From Sphingomonas sp. LR60 (GTDB taxonomy: Bacteria > Pseudomonadota > Alphaproteobacteria > Sphingomonadales > Sphingomonadaceae): 64,000 bases of DNA. A model generated the notes under the pieces. The model saw nothing but the letters and a program-made list of their open reading frames with translations, did not search any database and was not told the origin of the DNA. Shown here one piece after another: positions 27,741 through 36,004 of this stretch. Numbering within the stretch: the first letter of the stretch is position 1; the number at the start of each line of letters is the position of its first letter. The stretch spans positions 2,606,501 to 2,670,500 of the forward strand of contig NZ_JASPFK010000001.1 of NCBI RefSeq assembly GCF_036855935.1, given 5' to 3'. A program made the position numbers and the translations under genes.

Positions 27741-29162
27741 TCAAACGTCGATGCCGAGCATATCCAGTCGCTTGCGCAGCGTGTTGCGGTTGAGGCCGAT
27801 CGCGCGCGCCGCGCGGAGCTGGTTGCCGCCGTGGCGCGCCAGCATCGCCTCGATCAGCGGGCGTTCGACCTCGCCTATGATCCGCGCGTACAGCGAGCCG
27901 TCGTCGAGCGCGCGCGGTTCCTGTCGCGCCAGCCGCTCGATCATCGCGAGCACCGCCGCCTCGATCCCCGCATCGGGCGCCGCCTCGACCGGTGCACCGC
28001 CGCCGATCGTGGCGGTCAGTTCGGCGGCGCCGATCCGGTCGTCGCGCGACAAGGCGGCGAGCCGGCGCATCAGGTTTTCCAGCTCGCGGACGTTGCCGGG
28101 CCAATCGTGCGCCTCCAGCACCGCGACCGCGCCTTGCTCCAGCGTCTTGCGCGGCAGCCCCTCGGCGGCAGCGCGGTCGAGGAAATGCCGCGCAAGCTCA
28201 GCGACATCGCCGCGGCGTTCACGCAACGGCGGCAGCGCGATCGGCACGACGTTGAGGCGATAATACAGGTCTTCGCGGAACTGTCCGCTTGCCACCGCCT
28301 GTTGCAGGTCGCGGTTGGTGGCGGCGACGATGCGGACGTCGGCGCGGATCGTGCGCGCGCCGCCGACGGTCGTGAACTCGCCCGATTGCAGCACGCGCAG
28401 CAACCGCGTCTGCGCCTCGATCGGCATGTCGCCGATCTCGTCGAGGAACAGCGTCCCGCCCGCCGCCTGCTCGAAGCGGCCGGCGTTGCGCTGCGCAGCA
28501 CCGGTAAACGCGCCGCGTTCGTGGCCGAACAATTCCGCCTCGATCAGTTCGCGCGGGATCGCGGCCATGTTGATGGGCACGAACGGTGCGGCACGGCGCG
28601 CGCCGAGATCGTGGATCGCGCGCGCGACCAGCTCCTTGCCGGTCCCCGACTCGCCCGAAACCAGCACGGTCAGGTCGTTCGAGACGACGCGGGCGATCAC
28701 CCGATACACGTCCTGCATCGCGGGCGAGCGGCCGATCAGCGGCAGCGAGGGATCGTCGTCGCTCGCCTGCGTCTCGCCGCTGCGCCCGCCGCGCGCCAAC
28801 GCGGCGGCGACGGTGCGGGTCAGCGTGTCGAGGTCGAAGGGCTTGGGGAGATAGTCGTAGGCCCCCGCCTCGGTGGCGCGGACCGCGGTAGTCAACGTAT
28901 TGCGGGCCGACAGCACGATCACCGGCAGATCGGGGCGGGCCGCCAGCACCTGCGCGACATGGTCGATCCCGTCGCCATCGGGGAGCACCACGTCGCTGAG
29001 CAGCACGTCGGGCGGGTTGCTGGCCAGTTCGCGGCCCAGCTCGGCGAGCGTCGCGGCGGTGCGCACCTCATGTCCGGCGCGGCGCAGCGCGTGCGCGACG
29101 ACAGTGCGGATCGCATCGTCGTCATCGACCAGCAGCACCCGCGTCAGGCGCTCGCCGGTCAT
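27741..29162 (-). CDS. ntrC: Nitrogen regulation response regulator NtrC
   Basis: A 473-residue sigma-54 activator. The receiver domain has acidic pocket LLVDDDD and phospho-site D57 (LLSDVVLPD). The AAA+ domain has Walker A GESGTGKE, the intact sigma-54 contact loop ERGAFTGA, and Walker B GGTLFLDEIGDMP. The C-terminal Fis-type helix-turn-helix reads GGNQLRAARAIGLNRNTLRK. When phosphorylated by NtrB it activates nitrogen-assimilation genes such as glnA. Its ATG overlaps the ntrB stop (ATGA). Confidence 0.95.
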   Translation of the reverse strand: MTGERLTRVLLVDDDDAIRTVVAHALRRAGHEVRTAATLAELGRELASNPPDVLLSDVVLPDGDGIDHVAQVLAARPDLPVIVLSARNTLTTAVRATEAGAYDYLPKPFDLDTLTRTVAAALARGGRSGETQASDDDPSLPLIGRSPAMQDVYRVIARVVSNDLTVLVSGESGTGKELVARAIHDLGARRAAPFVPINMAAIPRELIEAELFGHERGAFTGAAQRNAGRFEQAAGGTLFLDEIGDMPIEAQTRLLRVLQSGEFTTVGGARTIRADVRIVAATNRDLQQAVASGQFREDLYYRLNVVPIALPPLRERRGDVAELARHFLDRAAAEGLPRKTLEQGAVAVLEAHDWPGNVRELENLMRRLAALSRDDRIGAAELTATIGGGAPVEAAPDAGIEAAVLAMIERLARQEPRALDDGSLYARIIGEVERPLIEAMLARHGGNQLRAARAIGLNRNTLRKRLDMLGIDV

Positions 29163-30220
29163 GAGGTCGCTCTGGGCAGGAGGATGCGGAAGACGGTCTG
29201 ATGCGGCGTGCCCTCGCGCGAATATTGAACGATCCCGCCCATGTCGCGGACCAGCTTGTCGACCAGGGCGAGGCCCAGCCCCTTGCCCTCCGGCCGGCCC
29301 GAGACGAACGGGTCGAACAGGTGATCGGCGATATCGGCGGGCGCGCCCGGGCCGCTGTCGATCACGCAGATCTCGATCGGCAGCGGGGTGCGCCCGCGCC
29401 CCTTCCCCGCCGCGACCGTCACGCCATGGCGATAGGCGGTGGCGAGCGTGATGCGCCGCTCGCCGCGGTCGCCCAGCGCAGCGGCGGCGTTCTTGAGCAG
29501 GTTGAGGATCACCTGAAGCAGCGAGTCGCTGTTGCCCATCGCGCGCGGCAGCGAGGGATCGTAGCGTTCCTCGATCGCCACGCCGCGCGCGAAGCCAGCC
29601 AGCGCGACGCCGCGCGCGTGCGCGAGCAGCGGATAGATGTTCATCGGCGACACCTCGCGCGGGCGGGTGTCGGTGAAATCCTCCATATGGTCGATCAGCG
29701 CGGTGATGCGGTCGACTTCGGCGATCATCAATTGCGTCAGCTCCGCGGTATCGACGCCGTCAGCGATCAACTGCGCCGCGCCACGGATGCTGGAGAGCGG
29801 ATTCTTGATCTCGTGCGCGAGCATCGCCGCCGCGCCGACCGCCGAGCGTGCCGCCGCTGCGCGATCGGTCGAGACCCCCAGCCGCCGCGACGCGCCGGCA
29901 TGGTGGAGCGTGATCGTCCGCCAGCCGGGATGATCGACCACCGCCGCCTCGATCAGGTCGACGCGCAGCCGCAGCCCGCGCGCGGTCTCCACATCGGCGT
30001 CGAAGATCGCGAAGGCATGCGCATCGCGCCGCGCCTCGGCATCGGGGAAGGACAGGATCGCAGCCAGCGGCTGCCCGACCATCGCGCGCTCCGACAGGTT
30101 GAGCAACGTCTCGCACTCGGCGTTGACGCGTGCGATTCGATCCCCGGCATCGACCACCAGCACCGCGACCGGCAGCGCGGCGAGCAGCTCCGATGCCTCC
30201 GGACCGCGCGTCTCGAGCAT
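29159..30220 (-). CDS. ntrB: Nitrogen regulation histidine kinase NtrB
   Basis: A 353-residue soluble kinase with an N-terminal PAS domain (ELLAALPVAVLVVDAGDRIA), the phospho-histidine in LAHEIKNPLSSIRGAAQLIA, and a HATPase domain (N box ILNLLKNAAAALG, G2 box GKGLGLALVDKLVRDMGG). It phosphorylates or dephosphorylates NtrC under control of the PII protein. The ATG at 30220 overlaps the dusB stop (TGATG); a GTG one codon earlier is possible. It forms a translationally coupled unit dusB-ntrB-ntrC. Confidence 0.95.
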   Translation of the reverse strand: MLETRGPEASELLAALPVAVLVVDAGDRIARVNAECETLLNLSERAMVGQPLAAILSFPDAEARRDAHAFAIFDADVETARGLRLRVDLIEAAVVDHPGWRTITLHHAGASRRLGVSTDRAAAARSAVGAAAMLAHEIKNPLSSIRGAAQLIADGVDTAELTQLMIAEVDRITALIDHMEDFTDTRPREVSPMNIYPLLAHARGVALAGFARGVAIEERYDPSLPRAMGNSDSLLQVILNLLKNAAAALGDRGERRITLATAYRHGVTVAAGKGRGRTPLPIEICVIDSGPGAPADIADHLFDPFVSGRPEGKGLGLALVDKLVRDMGGIVQYSREGTPHQTVFRILLPRATS

Positions 30221-31212
30221 CACGCCGCGGCGCTCAACCGGTAGGGGGCGTAGAAGTCGGCCAGCATCGCCTTGACGCGATCGGCGTCGGGCTCCTGGTT
30301 GACGCGGTTGCGGAACTCGGCCGAGCCGTTCAGGCCCTTGGTATACCAGCCAATATGCTTCCGGGCCATGTTGACGCCGGTGAAGGTGCCGTAATGCTCC
30401 AGCATCGCCTCGTAATGTTCGGCGATGACGCGATATTGCTCATCCAGCGACGGATCGGGCAGCCGCTCGCCGGTGCGCAGCCAGTGCATGACCTGCGCCA
30501 GCAGCCACGGGCGGCCATAGGCGCCGCGCCCGATCATGATCCCGTCGGCGCCCGATTGCTCCAGCGCCGCGGTCGCATCCTCGACCGAACAAATGTCGCC
30601 ATTGGCGATCACCGGGATCGACACCGCATCCTTGACCGAGCGGATGAAGCGCCAGTCGGCATTGCCCTTGTACATCTGGTTGCGGGTGCGGCCGTGGACC
30701 GTCACCATCTTCACGCCCAGATCCTCGGCGATTCGCGCAAGCTCGGGCGCGTTGAGGCTGTCGTGGCACCAGCCCATCCGCATCTTCAGCGTCACCGGCG
30801 CGTCGACCGCCTGAACGATCGCCTCGATCAGCTGCGTCGCGAGCTTCAGGTCGCGCATCAGGGCCGAGCCGGCGTCGCCGTTCGTGACCTTGCGGACCGG
30901 GCAGCCCATATTGATGTCGATGATCGCCGCGCCCTTGTCACGCGCCAGCTTGGCCGCCTCGGCCATTTCATAGGGCGTGCAGCCGACGAGCTGCATCGAC
31001 ACCGGCTCCTCGGAAAGGTGCCACGCCGCCTTCTGGATCGACTGGCGCGTTTCGCGGATCGCGGCCTGGCTGGCGATCATCTCGGTGACGTTGAGCCCCG
31101 AGCCGTAGCGGCGGACGAGCGTGCGGAACGGCTGGTCGGTCACGCCGGTCATCGGCGCGAGGACGACGGGCTCGTCGATGCGGACGTCGCCGATCTGAAT
31201 GGGTCGGAGCAT
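30220..31212 (-). CDS. dusB: tRNA-dihydrouridine synthase DusB
   Basis: A 330-residue FMN TIM-barrel enzyme that reduces uridines in the tRNA D-loop. Visible are the N-terminal [20 protein letters not shown], the catalytic cysteine in [17 protein letters not shown], and FMN-phosphate binding near [15 protein letters not shown] and [12 protein letters not shown]. The ATG at 31212 is chosen because homology begins [10 protein letters not shown]; the frame extends upstream only into a REP repeat. In many proteobacteria dusB precedes fis or ntrBC, as here. Confidence 0.95.
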   Translation of the reverse strand: MLRPIQIGDVRIDEPVVLAPMTGVTDQPFRTLVRRYGSGLNVTEMIASQAAIRETRQSIQKAAWHLSEEPVSMQLVGCTPYEMAEAAKLARDKGAAIIDINMGCPVRKVTNGDAGSALMRDLKLATQLIEAIVQAVDAPVTLKMRMGWCHDSLNAPELARIAEDLGVKMVTVHGRTRNQMYKGNADWRFIRSVKDAVSIPVIANGDICSVEDATAALEQSGADGIMIGRGAYGRPWLLAQVMHWLRTGERLPDPSLDEQYRVIAEHYEAMLEHYGTFTGVNMARKHIGWYTKGLNGSAEFRNRVNQEPDADRVKAMLADFYAPYRLSAAA

Positions 31213-31311
31213 AAGGGGTTCGGAAGCTGCCTGAAAAATGGGCAGATAGGCGATTCGGGTGAGTCGGGCAAGGTTGGGGGCGATCCTTCCGTGGGGCGGC
31301 CACCATCCCTC

Positions 31312-31380
31312 CCGTTCGTGCTGAGCCTGTCGAAGCACGTGCGGTCGGGGCACGCCCTTCGACAAGCTCAGGACGAACGG
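31312..31380. repeat. REP-like palindrome, family B, copy 2
   Basis: Arms CCGTTCGTGCTGAGCCTGTC... and ...AAGCTCAGGACGAACGG, upstream of dusB and 20 bp before an 8-bp tandem repeat. Confidence 0.85.
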
Positions 31381-31400
31381 AGGTGGCGGGGGCACGGGAG

Positions 31401-31469
31401 GACGGAAGGACGGAAGGACGGAAGGACGGAAGGACGGAAGGACGGAAGGACGGAAGGACGGAAGGACGG
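31401..31469. repeat. 8-bp tandem repeat, GACGGAAG, eight perfect copies
   Basis: Eight identical copies of GACGGAAG (31401-31464) and a partial ninth. The array lies in the 364-bp gap between divergent dusB and ispDF, 108 bp before the ispDF start. Such arrays change copy number by slipped-strand mispairing. The rest of the gap (31213-31576) holds the family B palindrome and no gene. Confidence 0.95.
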
Positions 31470-31576
31470 GGGAATTATTCGACAGGCTCCCGTTCGCAAC
31501 CCCGATATACCAGCAACGTAGCAGTCAGACGGTCAGGCCATTCCCTCGCGCCCGATCCTCCTTTAGGGGCGCGGAC

Positions 31577-32704
31577 ATGACCACGGTCGCCCTTATCGTC
31601 GCCGCCGGCACCGGCTCCCGCAGCGGCAGCACGCTTCCCAAGCAATTCGCGCCGATCGCCGGTCGCGCGATGCTGGCGTGGAGCCATGACGCGCTCGCCG
31701 CGCATCCCGCGATCGAGCGCGTGCTGGTCGTCGTCGCGCCCGGACAGGAGCCGCTGCTGCGCGCCGCACTCCCTGATGCCGAATGGGTGATCGGCGGCGC
31801 GGAAAGGCGCGACAGCGTCGCCGCCGGGCTCGCCGCACTGGGCGATGCGACCCGCGTGCTGGTCCATGACGCGGCGCGGCCGTTCGTGCCCGCCGCGGTG
31901 GTCGACCGGCTGCTCGCCGCGCTCGACCAGGCCGAGGGCGCGATACCGGTGCTGCCCGTCGCCGACACACTGGTCGCGACTGATGGCGCGACCGTGGCGC
32001 GCGACACGCTGCGCCGCGTCCAGACCCCGCAGGCGTTCCGCGTCGACGCGCTCGCCGCGGCGCACGCCGCATGGGACGGACCGGTCGCCACCGACGATGC
32101 GCAGATGGTGCGCGCGCTGGGCAAAAGCGTCGCGACGGTCGAAGGCGACACGATGCTCGACAAGATCACCTATCCCGCCGATTTCGCGGTTGCCGAGGCG
32201 CGCGTCGCGACCGAGACGCGCTCGGCGAGCGGCTTCGACGTACACCGGCTGGAGGATGGCGAGGAATTGTGGCTCGGCGGCGTGCTGATCCCGCATCATC
32301 AAGGGCTGTCGGGGCATAGCGACGCCGACGTCGCGCTTCACGCGATCACCGATGCGGTGCTCGGCACGATCGCGGCCGGCGATATCGGCACGCATTTCCC
32401 ACCCAGCGATCCGCAGTGGCGCGGCGCCGAATCGGGGCAGTTCCTCGCGCACGCGCGGACGCTGGTCGAGGCACGCGGCGGGCGGATCACCTTCGTCGAC
32501 CTGACGCTGATGTGCGAGGCACCCAAGATCGGGCCGCATCGCGCGGCGATGCAGACGCGTATCGCGGAACTTCTAGGGCTGTCGACCGATCGGGTCAGCG
32601 TGAAAGCAACCACCACAGAACGACTTGGCTTCACTGGCCGTGGCGAGGGCATCGCGGCGCAGGCGGTCGCGACCATCGAACTGCCGCGCGCGGGGCGGGC
32701 ATGA
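31577..32704 (+). CDS. ispDF: Bifunctional IspD/IspF, isoprenoid precursor (MEP) pathway
   Basis: A 375-residue fusion. The N-terminal IspD domain (about 1-215) forms CDP-methylerythritol, with the nucleotide-binding VALIVAAGTGSRSGSTLPKQ and VHDAARPF. The C-terminal IspF domain (about 218-375) makes methylerythritol cyclodiphosphate, with metal residues in GFDVHRL and SGHSDADVALHAITDAVLG and the family end KATTTERLGFTGRGEGIAAQA. Fused IspDF is typical of alphaproteobacteria and some epsilonproteobacteria. The stop overlaps the next start (ATGA). Confidence 0.96.
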   Translation: MTTVALIVAAGTGSRSGSTLPKQFAPIAGRAMLAWSHDALAAHPAIERVLVVVAPGQEPLLRAALPDAEWVIGGAERRDSVAAGLAALGDATRVLVHDAARPFVPAAVVDRLLAALDQAEGAIPVLPVADTLVATDGATVARDTLRRVQTPQAFRVDALAAAHAAWDGPVATDDAQMVRALGKSVATVEGDTMLDKITYPADFAVAEARVATETRSASGFDVHRLEDGEELWLGGVLIPHHQGLSGHSDADVALHAITDAVLGTIAAGDIGTHFPPSDPQWRGAESGQFLAHARTLVEARGGRITFVDLTLMCEAPKIGPHRAAMQTRIAELLGLSTDRVSVKATTTERLGFTGRGEGIAAQAVATIELPRAGRA

Positions 32705-33231
32705 AGCGCCTCGCCGGATCGCTCGCGCTCGCCGCGATGCTGGTAGCGCCGGTCGCATCGGCGCAGACGCCGTGCCTGAGCGCCACCGATGCCGAATCGA
32801 TTGCGCTGGTGGCGATGCCCGAGATCATCCGCGATGCCGGGCGGGTCTGCGCGGCGCTGCCCTCGACCAGCCTGTTGCGACAGCAGAGCGGCGACTTTCT
32901 GGCGAAATACGACCGCGAGGCCGATCGCGCCTGGCCGGCGGCGCGTACCGCAATTGCGAAGCTCAGCGATCCGGCGGTGGAACTGCTGCTGCTCAGCGAC
33001 TATGCGCGGCCGATGCTGACATCGCTTCTGGCGCCGCAGATCACCGGGCGCATCCAGGCCGGGGATTGCCCGACGCTCGACCGGCTGGTCACGCTGCTCG
33101 AGCCGCTGCCGGCGCGCAACACCGCCGGCATCGTCGTCGCGACGCTGCAATATCTGAAGTCCGAGAAGAACAAGGGGAAGCGCACCGACATCCCCGATCT
33201 GCCGGTGTGCCCGGCGGGGGCCGCACGATGA
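32701..33231 (+). CDS. Predicted exported protein of unknown function
   Basis: A 176-residue protein with a clear Sec signal peptide (MKRLAGSLALAAMLVAPVASAQ, cleavage after ASA), so mature protein is periplasmic. Mature sequence is helical, with two cysteines that could pair (TPCLSAT and RVCAALP) and others near the end (GDCPT, PVCPAG). No family is recognised. It overlaps ispDF by four bases and pncC by four, so it is part of the same transcript, but there is no obvious metabolic link. Confidence 0.7.
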   Translation: MKRLAGSLALAAMLVAPVASAQTPCLSATDAESIALVAMPEIIRDAGRVCAALPSTSLLRQQSGDFLAKYDREADRAWPAARTAIAKLSDPAVELLLLSDYARPMLTSLLAPQITGRIQAGDCPTLDRLVTLLEPLPARNTAGIVVATLQYLKSEKNKGKRTDIPDLPVCPAGAAR

Positions 33232-33740
33232 ACGACATTACCTTGCCACAGGAACTGGTCGACGCCGCACGCCGCGTGGTGGAGGCGAACCGCGCCGCCG
33301 GACGCCGCATCGCGGTCGCCGAAAGCTGCACCGGCGGACTGGTCGCCGCGGCGCTGACCGAAATTCCCGGCTGCTCCGACGTGGTCGAGGCCGGGTTCGT
33401 GACCTATTCCAACTCCGCCAAGCAGAAGCTGCTCAACGTCAGCGGCGACGTGCTCGACACGTTCGGCGCGGTGTCGATCGCGGTGGCCTGGAGCATGGCG
33501 CAGGGCGCGCTCGCCAAATCGGACGCCGATGTCGCGGTCGCGATCACCGGGGTCGCCGGACCGGGCGGCGGCAGCGAGAAGAAGCCGGTCGGCACCGTGG
33601 TGTTCGCGCGTGCCGAGCGTGGCGGCGACCCCGCGGACGTGATCGCCGACAAGCGGTTCTTCGGCGACCTCGGCCGCGGCGGGGTGCGGCTTCAGGCGGC
33701 GCTGTGTGCGCTGGAACTGCTGCTGCCCGACGCGCCGTAA
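33228..33740 (+). CDS. pncC: Nicotinamide-nucleotide amidohydrolase (CinA C-terminal domain type)
   Basis: A 170-residue stand-alone CinA C-terminal domain. The motif AESCTGGLVAAALTEIPG holds the catalytic serine, and VTYSNSAKQKLL and GVAGPGGGSEKKPVGTV are conserved. It deamidates nicotinamide mononucleotide to nicotinic acid mononucleotide in NAD recycling. The ATG overlaps the upstream stop (ATGA). Its last 49 bases overlap the 3' end of the convergent COQ10-like gene. Confidence 0.92.
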   Translation: MNDITLPQELVDAARRVVEANRAAGRRIAVAESCTGGLVAAALTEIPGCSDVVEAGFVTYSNSAKQKLLNVSGDVLDTFGAVSIAVAWSMAQGALAKSDADVAVAITGVAGPGGGSEKKPVGTVVFARAERGGDPADVIADKRFFGDLGRGGVRLQAALCALELLLPDAP

Positions 33741-34162
33741 AGCTTGGCGGCGCGTTCCTCGAACGCGCCGATCATTCGGCGCAGCGCGACGCCGAACACC
33801 TGCCCGGCGAGCATCTCGAACATTCGGTTCTTGAACGCGAAATCAACCGAGAAGTCGACGAGGCACCCGCCCTCGCCGTCGGCACGGAAGCGCCAGTCGT
33901 TGTTAAGGTATTTCAGCGGGCCCTCGATATATTCGACGCGGATCGTATCGGGCTGCTGCTTGGTCACCTTCGAGGTGAAGGTTTCGCGCAGCCCCTTGAA
34001 CCCGACGATCATGTCGGCGAGCGTTTCCTCCGGCGTGTCCTTGCGGACACGCATCGCGCTGACCCATGGGAGGAATTCCGGGTAACGCCGCACGTCCGCG
34101 ACGAGGGCGAACATCTGCTCCGGCGTGTACGGGAGCCGCCGCGTCTCACTATGCTTGGGCAT
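33692..34162 (-). CDS. COQ10/RatA-type START-domain protein, ubiquinone-associated
   Basis: A 156-residue START/SRPBCC-fold protein. The diagnostic N-terminal region is RLPYTPEQMFALVADVRRYPEFLPW, followed by VGFKGLRETFTSKV and LKYLNNDWRF. Homologues include Coq10, which binds ubiquinone and is needed for respiration, and E. coli RatA. Context in alphaproteobacteria next to lipA supports the Coq10-like role. The C-terminal serine-rich tail (GASGSSSSSAHSAA) is encoded in the 49-bp stretch that is antisense to the end of pncC. Confidence 0.88.
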   Translation of the reverse strand: MPKHSETRRLPYTPEQMFALVADVRRYPEFLPWVSAMRVRKDTPEETLADMIVGFKGLRETFTSKVTKQQPDTIRVEYIEGPLKYLNNDWRFRADGEGGCLVDFSVDFAFKNRMFEMLAGQVFGVALRRMIGAFEERAAKLYGASGSSSSSAHSAA

Positions 34163-34168
34163 CCGCGA

Positions 34169-35098
34169 TCAGGCAGGCGTCTTGGCGGCCAGCTTCGCGT
34201 CGCGCGCCGCCTTCATCTTCGCGAAATCGTCACCCGCGTGATAGCTCGACCGGGTCAGCGGCGACGAGGCGACCAGCAGGAAGCCCTTCGCGCGCCCGAT
34301 CGCGGCATAAGCGTCGAACGCCGCCGGCGTGACGAAATCGGCGACCTTGGCGTGGCGCGGCGTCGGCTGAAGATACTGACCCATCGTCAGGAAATCGATG
34401 TCGGCGGAGCGCATATCGTCCATCACCTGATGAACTTCGAGCCGCTCCTCACCCAATCCGAGCATGATTCCCGACTTGGTAAAGATCGACGGGTCAAGTT
34501 TCTTGACGCTTTCAAGCAACCGGAGCGACGCATAATAACGCGCACCGGGCCGAATGGTCGGGTACAACCGCGGCACGGTTTCCAGATTGTGATTATATAC
34601 GTCCGGACGCGCCGCAACGATTGCTTCGACCGCCGCCTCATGCTTGTTGCGGAAGTCGGGGGTCAGAATTTCGATCGTGGTATTTGGATTGGTGCGGCGA
34701 ATGGCCTCGATGACCCTCACGAACTGCTTCGCACCGCCATCGGGCAGATCGTCGCGATCCACCGAGGTCACGACGATATGCGCCAACCCCATCTGCGCGG
34801 CCGCATCGGCGACGTTCTGCGGCTCCATCGGATCGACCGCGCGCGGCATCCCCGTCTTCACGTTGCAGAAGGCACAGGCGCGCGTGCACGTATCGCCCAG
34901 GATCATGACGGTGGCGTGCTTCTTGGTCCAGCACTCCCCGATGTTCGGGCAGGCGGCCTCTTCGCACACCGTCGTCAGGCTCTTCGAGCGCATCAGCGCG
35001 CGAGTCGCGGCGAAGCCCTCACTGGTCGGGGCTTTGACCCGAATCCAGTCGGGCTTGCGTTGCCGCTGGGGAGCCGGGAGCGGGGTCATGTCGTTCAT
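34169..35098 (-). CDS. lipA: Lipoyl synthase
   Basis: A 309-residue radical-SAM enzyme that inserts sulfur into octanoyl groups on E2 and glycine-cleavage H proteins. Both iron-sulfur cysteine sets are visible: the auxiliary cluster [12 protein letters not shown] and the radical-[16 protein letters not shown]. The C-terminal [10 protein letters not shown] contains the conserved RSSY serine. It supplies the cofactor for SucB, encoded in the same window. The COQ10-like gene follows six bp downstream. Confidence 0.97.
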   Translation of the reverse strand: MNDMTPLPAPQRQRKPDWIRVKAPTSEGFAATRALMRSKSLTTVCEEAACPNIGECWTKKHATVMILGDTCTRACAFCNVKTGMPRAVDPMEPQNVADAAAQMGLAHIVVTSVDRDDLPDGGAKQFVRVIEAIRRTNPNTTIEILTPDFRNKHEAAVEAIVAARPDVYNHNLETVPRLYPTIRPGARYYASLRLLESVKKLDPSIFTKSGIMLGLGEERLEVHQVMDDMRSADIDFLTMGQYLQPTPRHAKVADFVTPAAFDAYAAIGRAKGFLLVASSPLTRSSYHAGDDFAKMKAARDAKLAAKTPA

Positions 35099-35150
35099 GG
35101 CGTGCAGATAGCGTTTACTTCCACCCGAAACAACGAAGGGCTTTTACGGC

Positions 35151-35780
35151 ATGAGAAAGTTCCACGACCTGATCGAGGGCTATTACCGCTTCCGCGGCAA
35201 CGAATGGATCGAGGAGCGCGAGAGCTGGAGCAAGCTGGCCGAGGGTCAGGAGCCCAAGGTGATGGTGATCGCCTGCTCGGACAGCCGCGTCGATCCGGCC
35301 ACGATCTTCGGCACGGTGCCTGGCGAGGTGTTCGTGGTGCGCAACGTCGCCAACTTGGTTCCGCCGTTCGATCCGTCGGGCGGTCTCCACGGCGTCTCGG
35401 CGGCACTGGAATTCGCGGTCACGGTGCTGAAGGTCGACGAGATCCTGGTGCTCGGCCACGGCCAGTGCGGCGGCGTGAAGGCGTCGCTGTCGGGCGCGCT
35501 GCGCGATGCCAAGCCGGGTGAAGGCGGGTTTGTCGCGGAGTGGATCAAGCTGCTCGACGACGCGCGCGAGAAGGTGATCGCCGAGCATGGCGATGGCCCC
35601 GAAGGCCAGACCGCGCTGGAGCGCGAGGGCGTGAAGGTGTCGATCGAGAACCTCAAGACCTTCCCGTTCGTCCAGCAGCGGCTGGAAGACGGCTCCTTGA
35701 AGCTCCACGGCGCGGTGTTCGCGATCAAGGACGGCAAGCTGAACGTGCTGCAGGAAGACGGGCATTACGAAGCCGCGTAA
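35151..35780 (+). CDS. Beta-class carbonic anhydrase
   Basis: A 209-residue zinc enzyme interconverting CO2 and bicarbonate. Zinc ligands are visible in ACSDSRVDPATIFG (Cys and the Asp-Arg dyad) and LGHGQCGGVKA (His and Cys). RNVANLVPPFDPSGGLHGVSAALEFAV is the typical core. The ATG at 35151 follows a 52-bp divergent gap from lipA. A 15-bp-stem terminator follows the stop. Confidence 0.95.
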   Translation: MRKFHDLIEGYYRFRGNEWIEERESWSKLAEGQEPKVMVIACSDSRVDPATIFGTVPGEVFVVRNVANLVPPFDPSGGLHGVSAALEFAVTVLKVDEILVLGHGQCGGVKASLSGALRDAKPGEGGFVAEWIKLLDDAREKVIAEHGDGPEGQTALEREGVKVSIENLKTFPFVQQRLEDGSLKLHGAVFAIKDGKLNVLQEDGHYEAA

Positions 35781-35800
35781 GCGTTCGTGATATCGTGAGG

Positions 35801-35843
35801 CGGCCGCTTCGTTCCTTTGGGGACGGGGCGGCCGTTTCTTGTT
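35801..35843 (+). terminator. Rho-independent terminator after carbonic anhydrase
   Basis: Left arm CGGCCGCTTCGTTCC, loop TTTG, right arm GGGACGGGGCGGCCG (all 15 positions pair, four as G-T), then TTTCTTGTT. Confidence 0.9.
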
Positions 35844-35881
35844 ACGGGGGCTTCGCTCCACTATTGGCGCTCGACCAACTC

Positions 35882-35976
35882 CGTCATTCCCGCGCAGGCG
35901 GGAATCCAGACGCGCAGGCCATCGTGAGAGTCGCGAACGTCAGTGGTTCTGGATTCCCGCCTTCGCGGGAATGACG
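35882..35976. repeat. REP-like inverted pair, family C variant (GTCATTCCCGC type)
   Basis: CGTCATTCCCGCGCAGGCGG... and ...CCGCCTTCGCGGGAATGACG face each other across about 35 bp, between carbonic anhydrase and the aspS stop. Confidence 0.85.
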
Positions 35977-36004
35977 AGGGGGCGTGGAAGCCTCCCTCTT
36001 CTCC

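Noticed and set aside
31383..31580. A short plus-strand frame reading through the octamer array with repeats of GRTEGRKD
   Set aside because: The array gives the same peptide in shifted phases, there is no ribosome-binding site, and ispDF has its own start; treated as a tandem DNA repeat.
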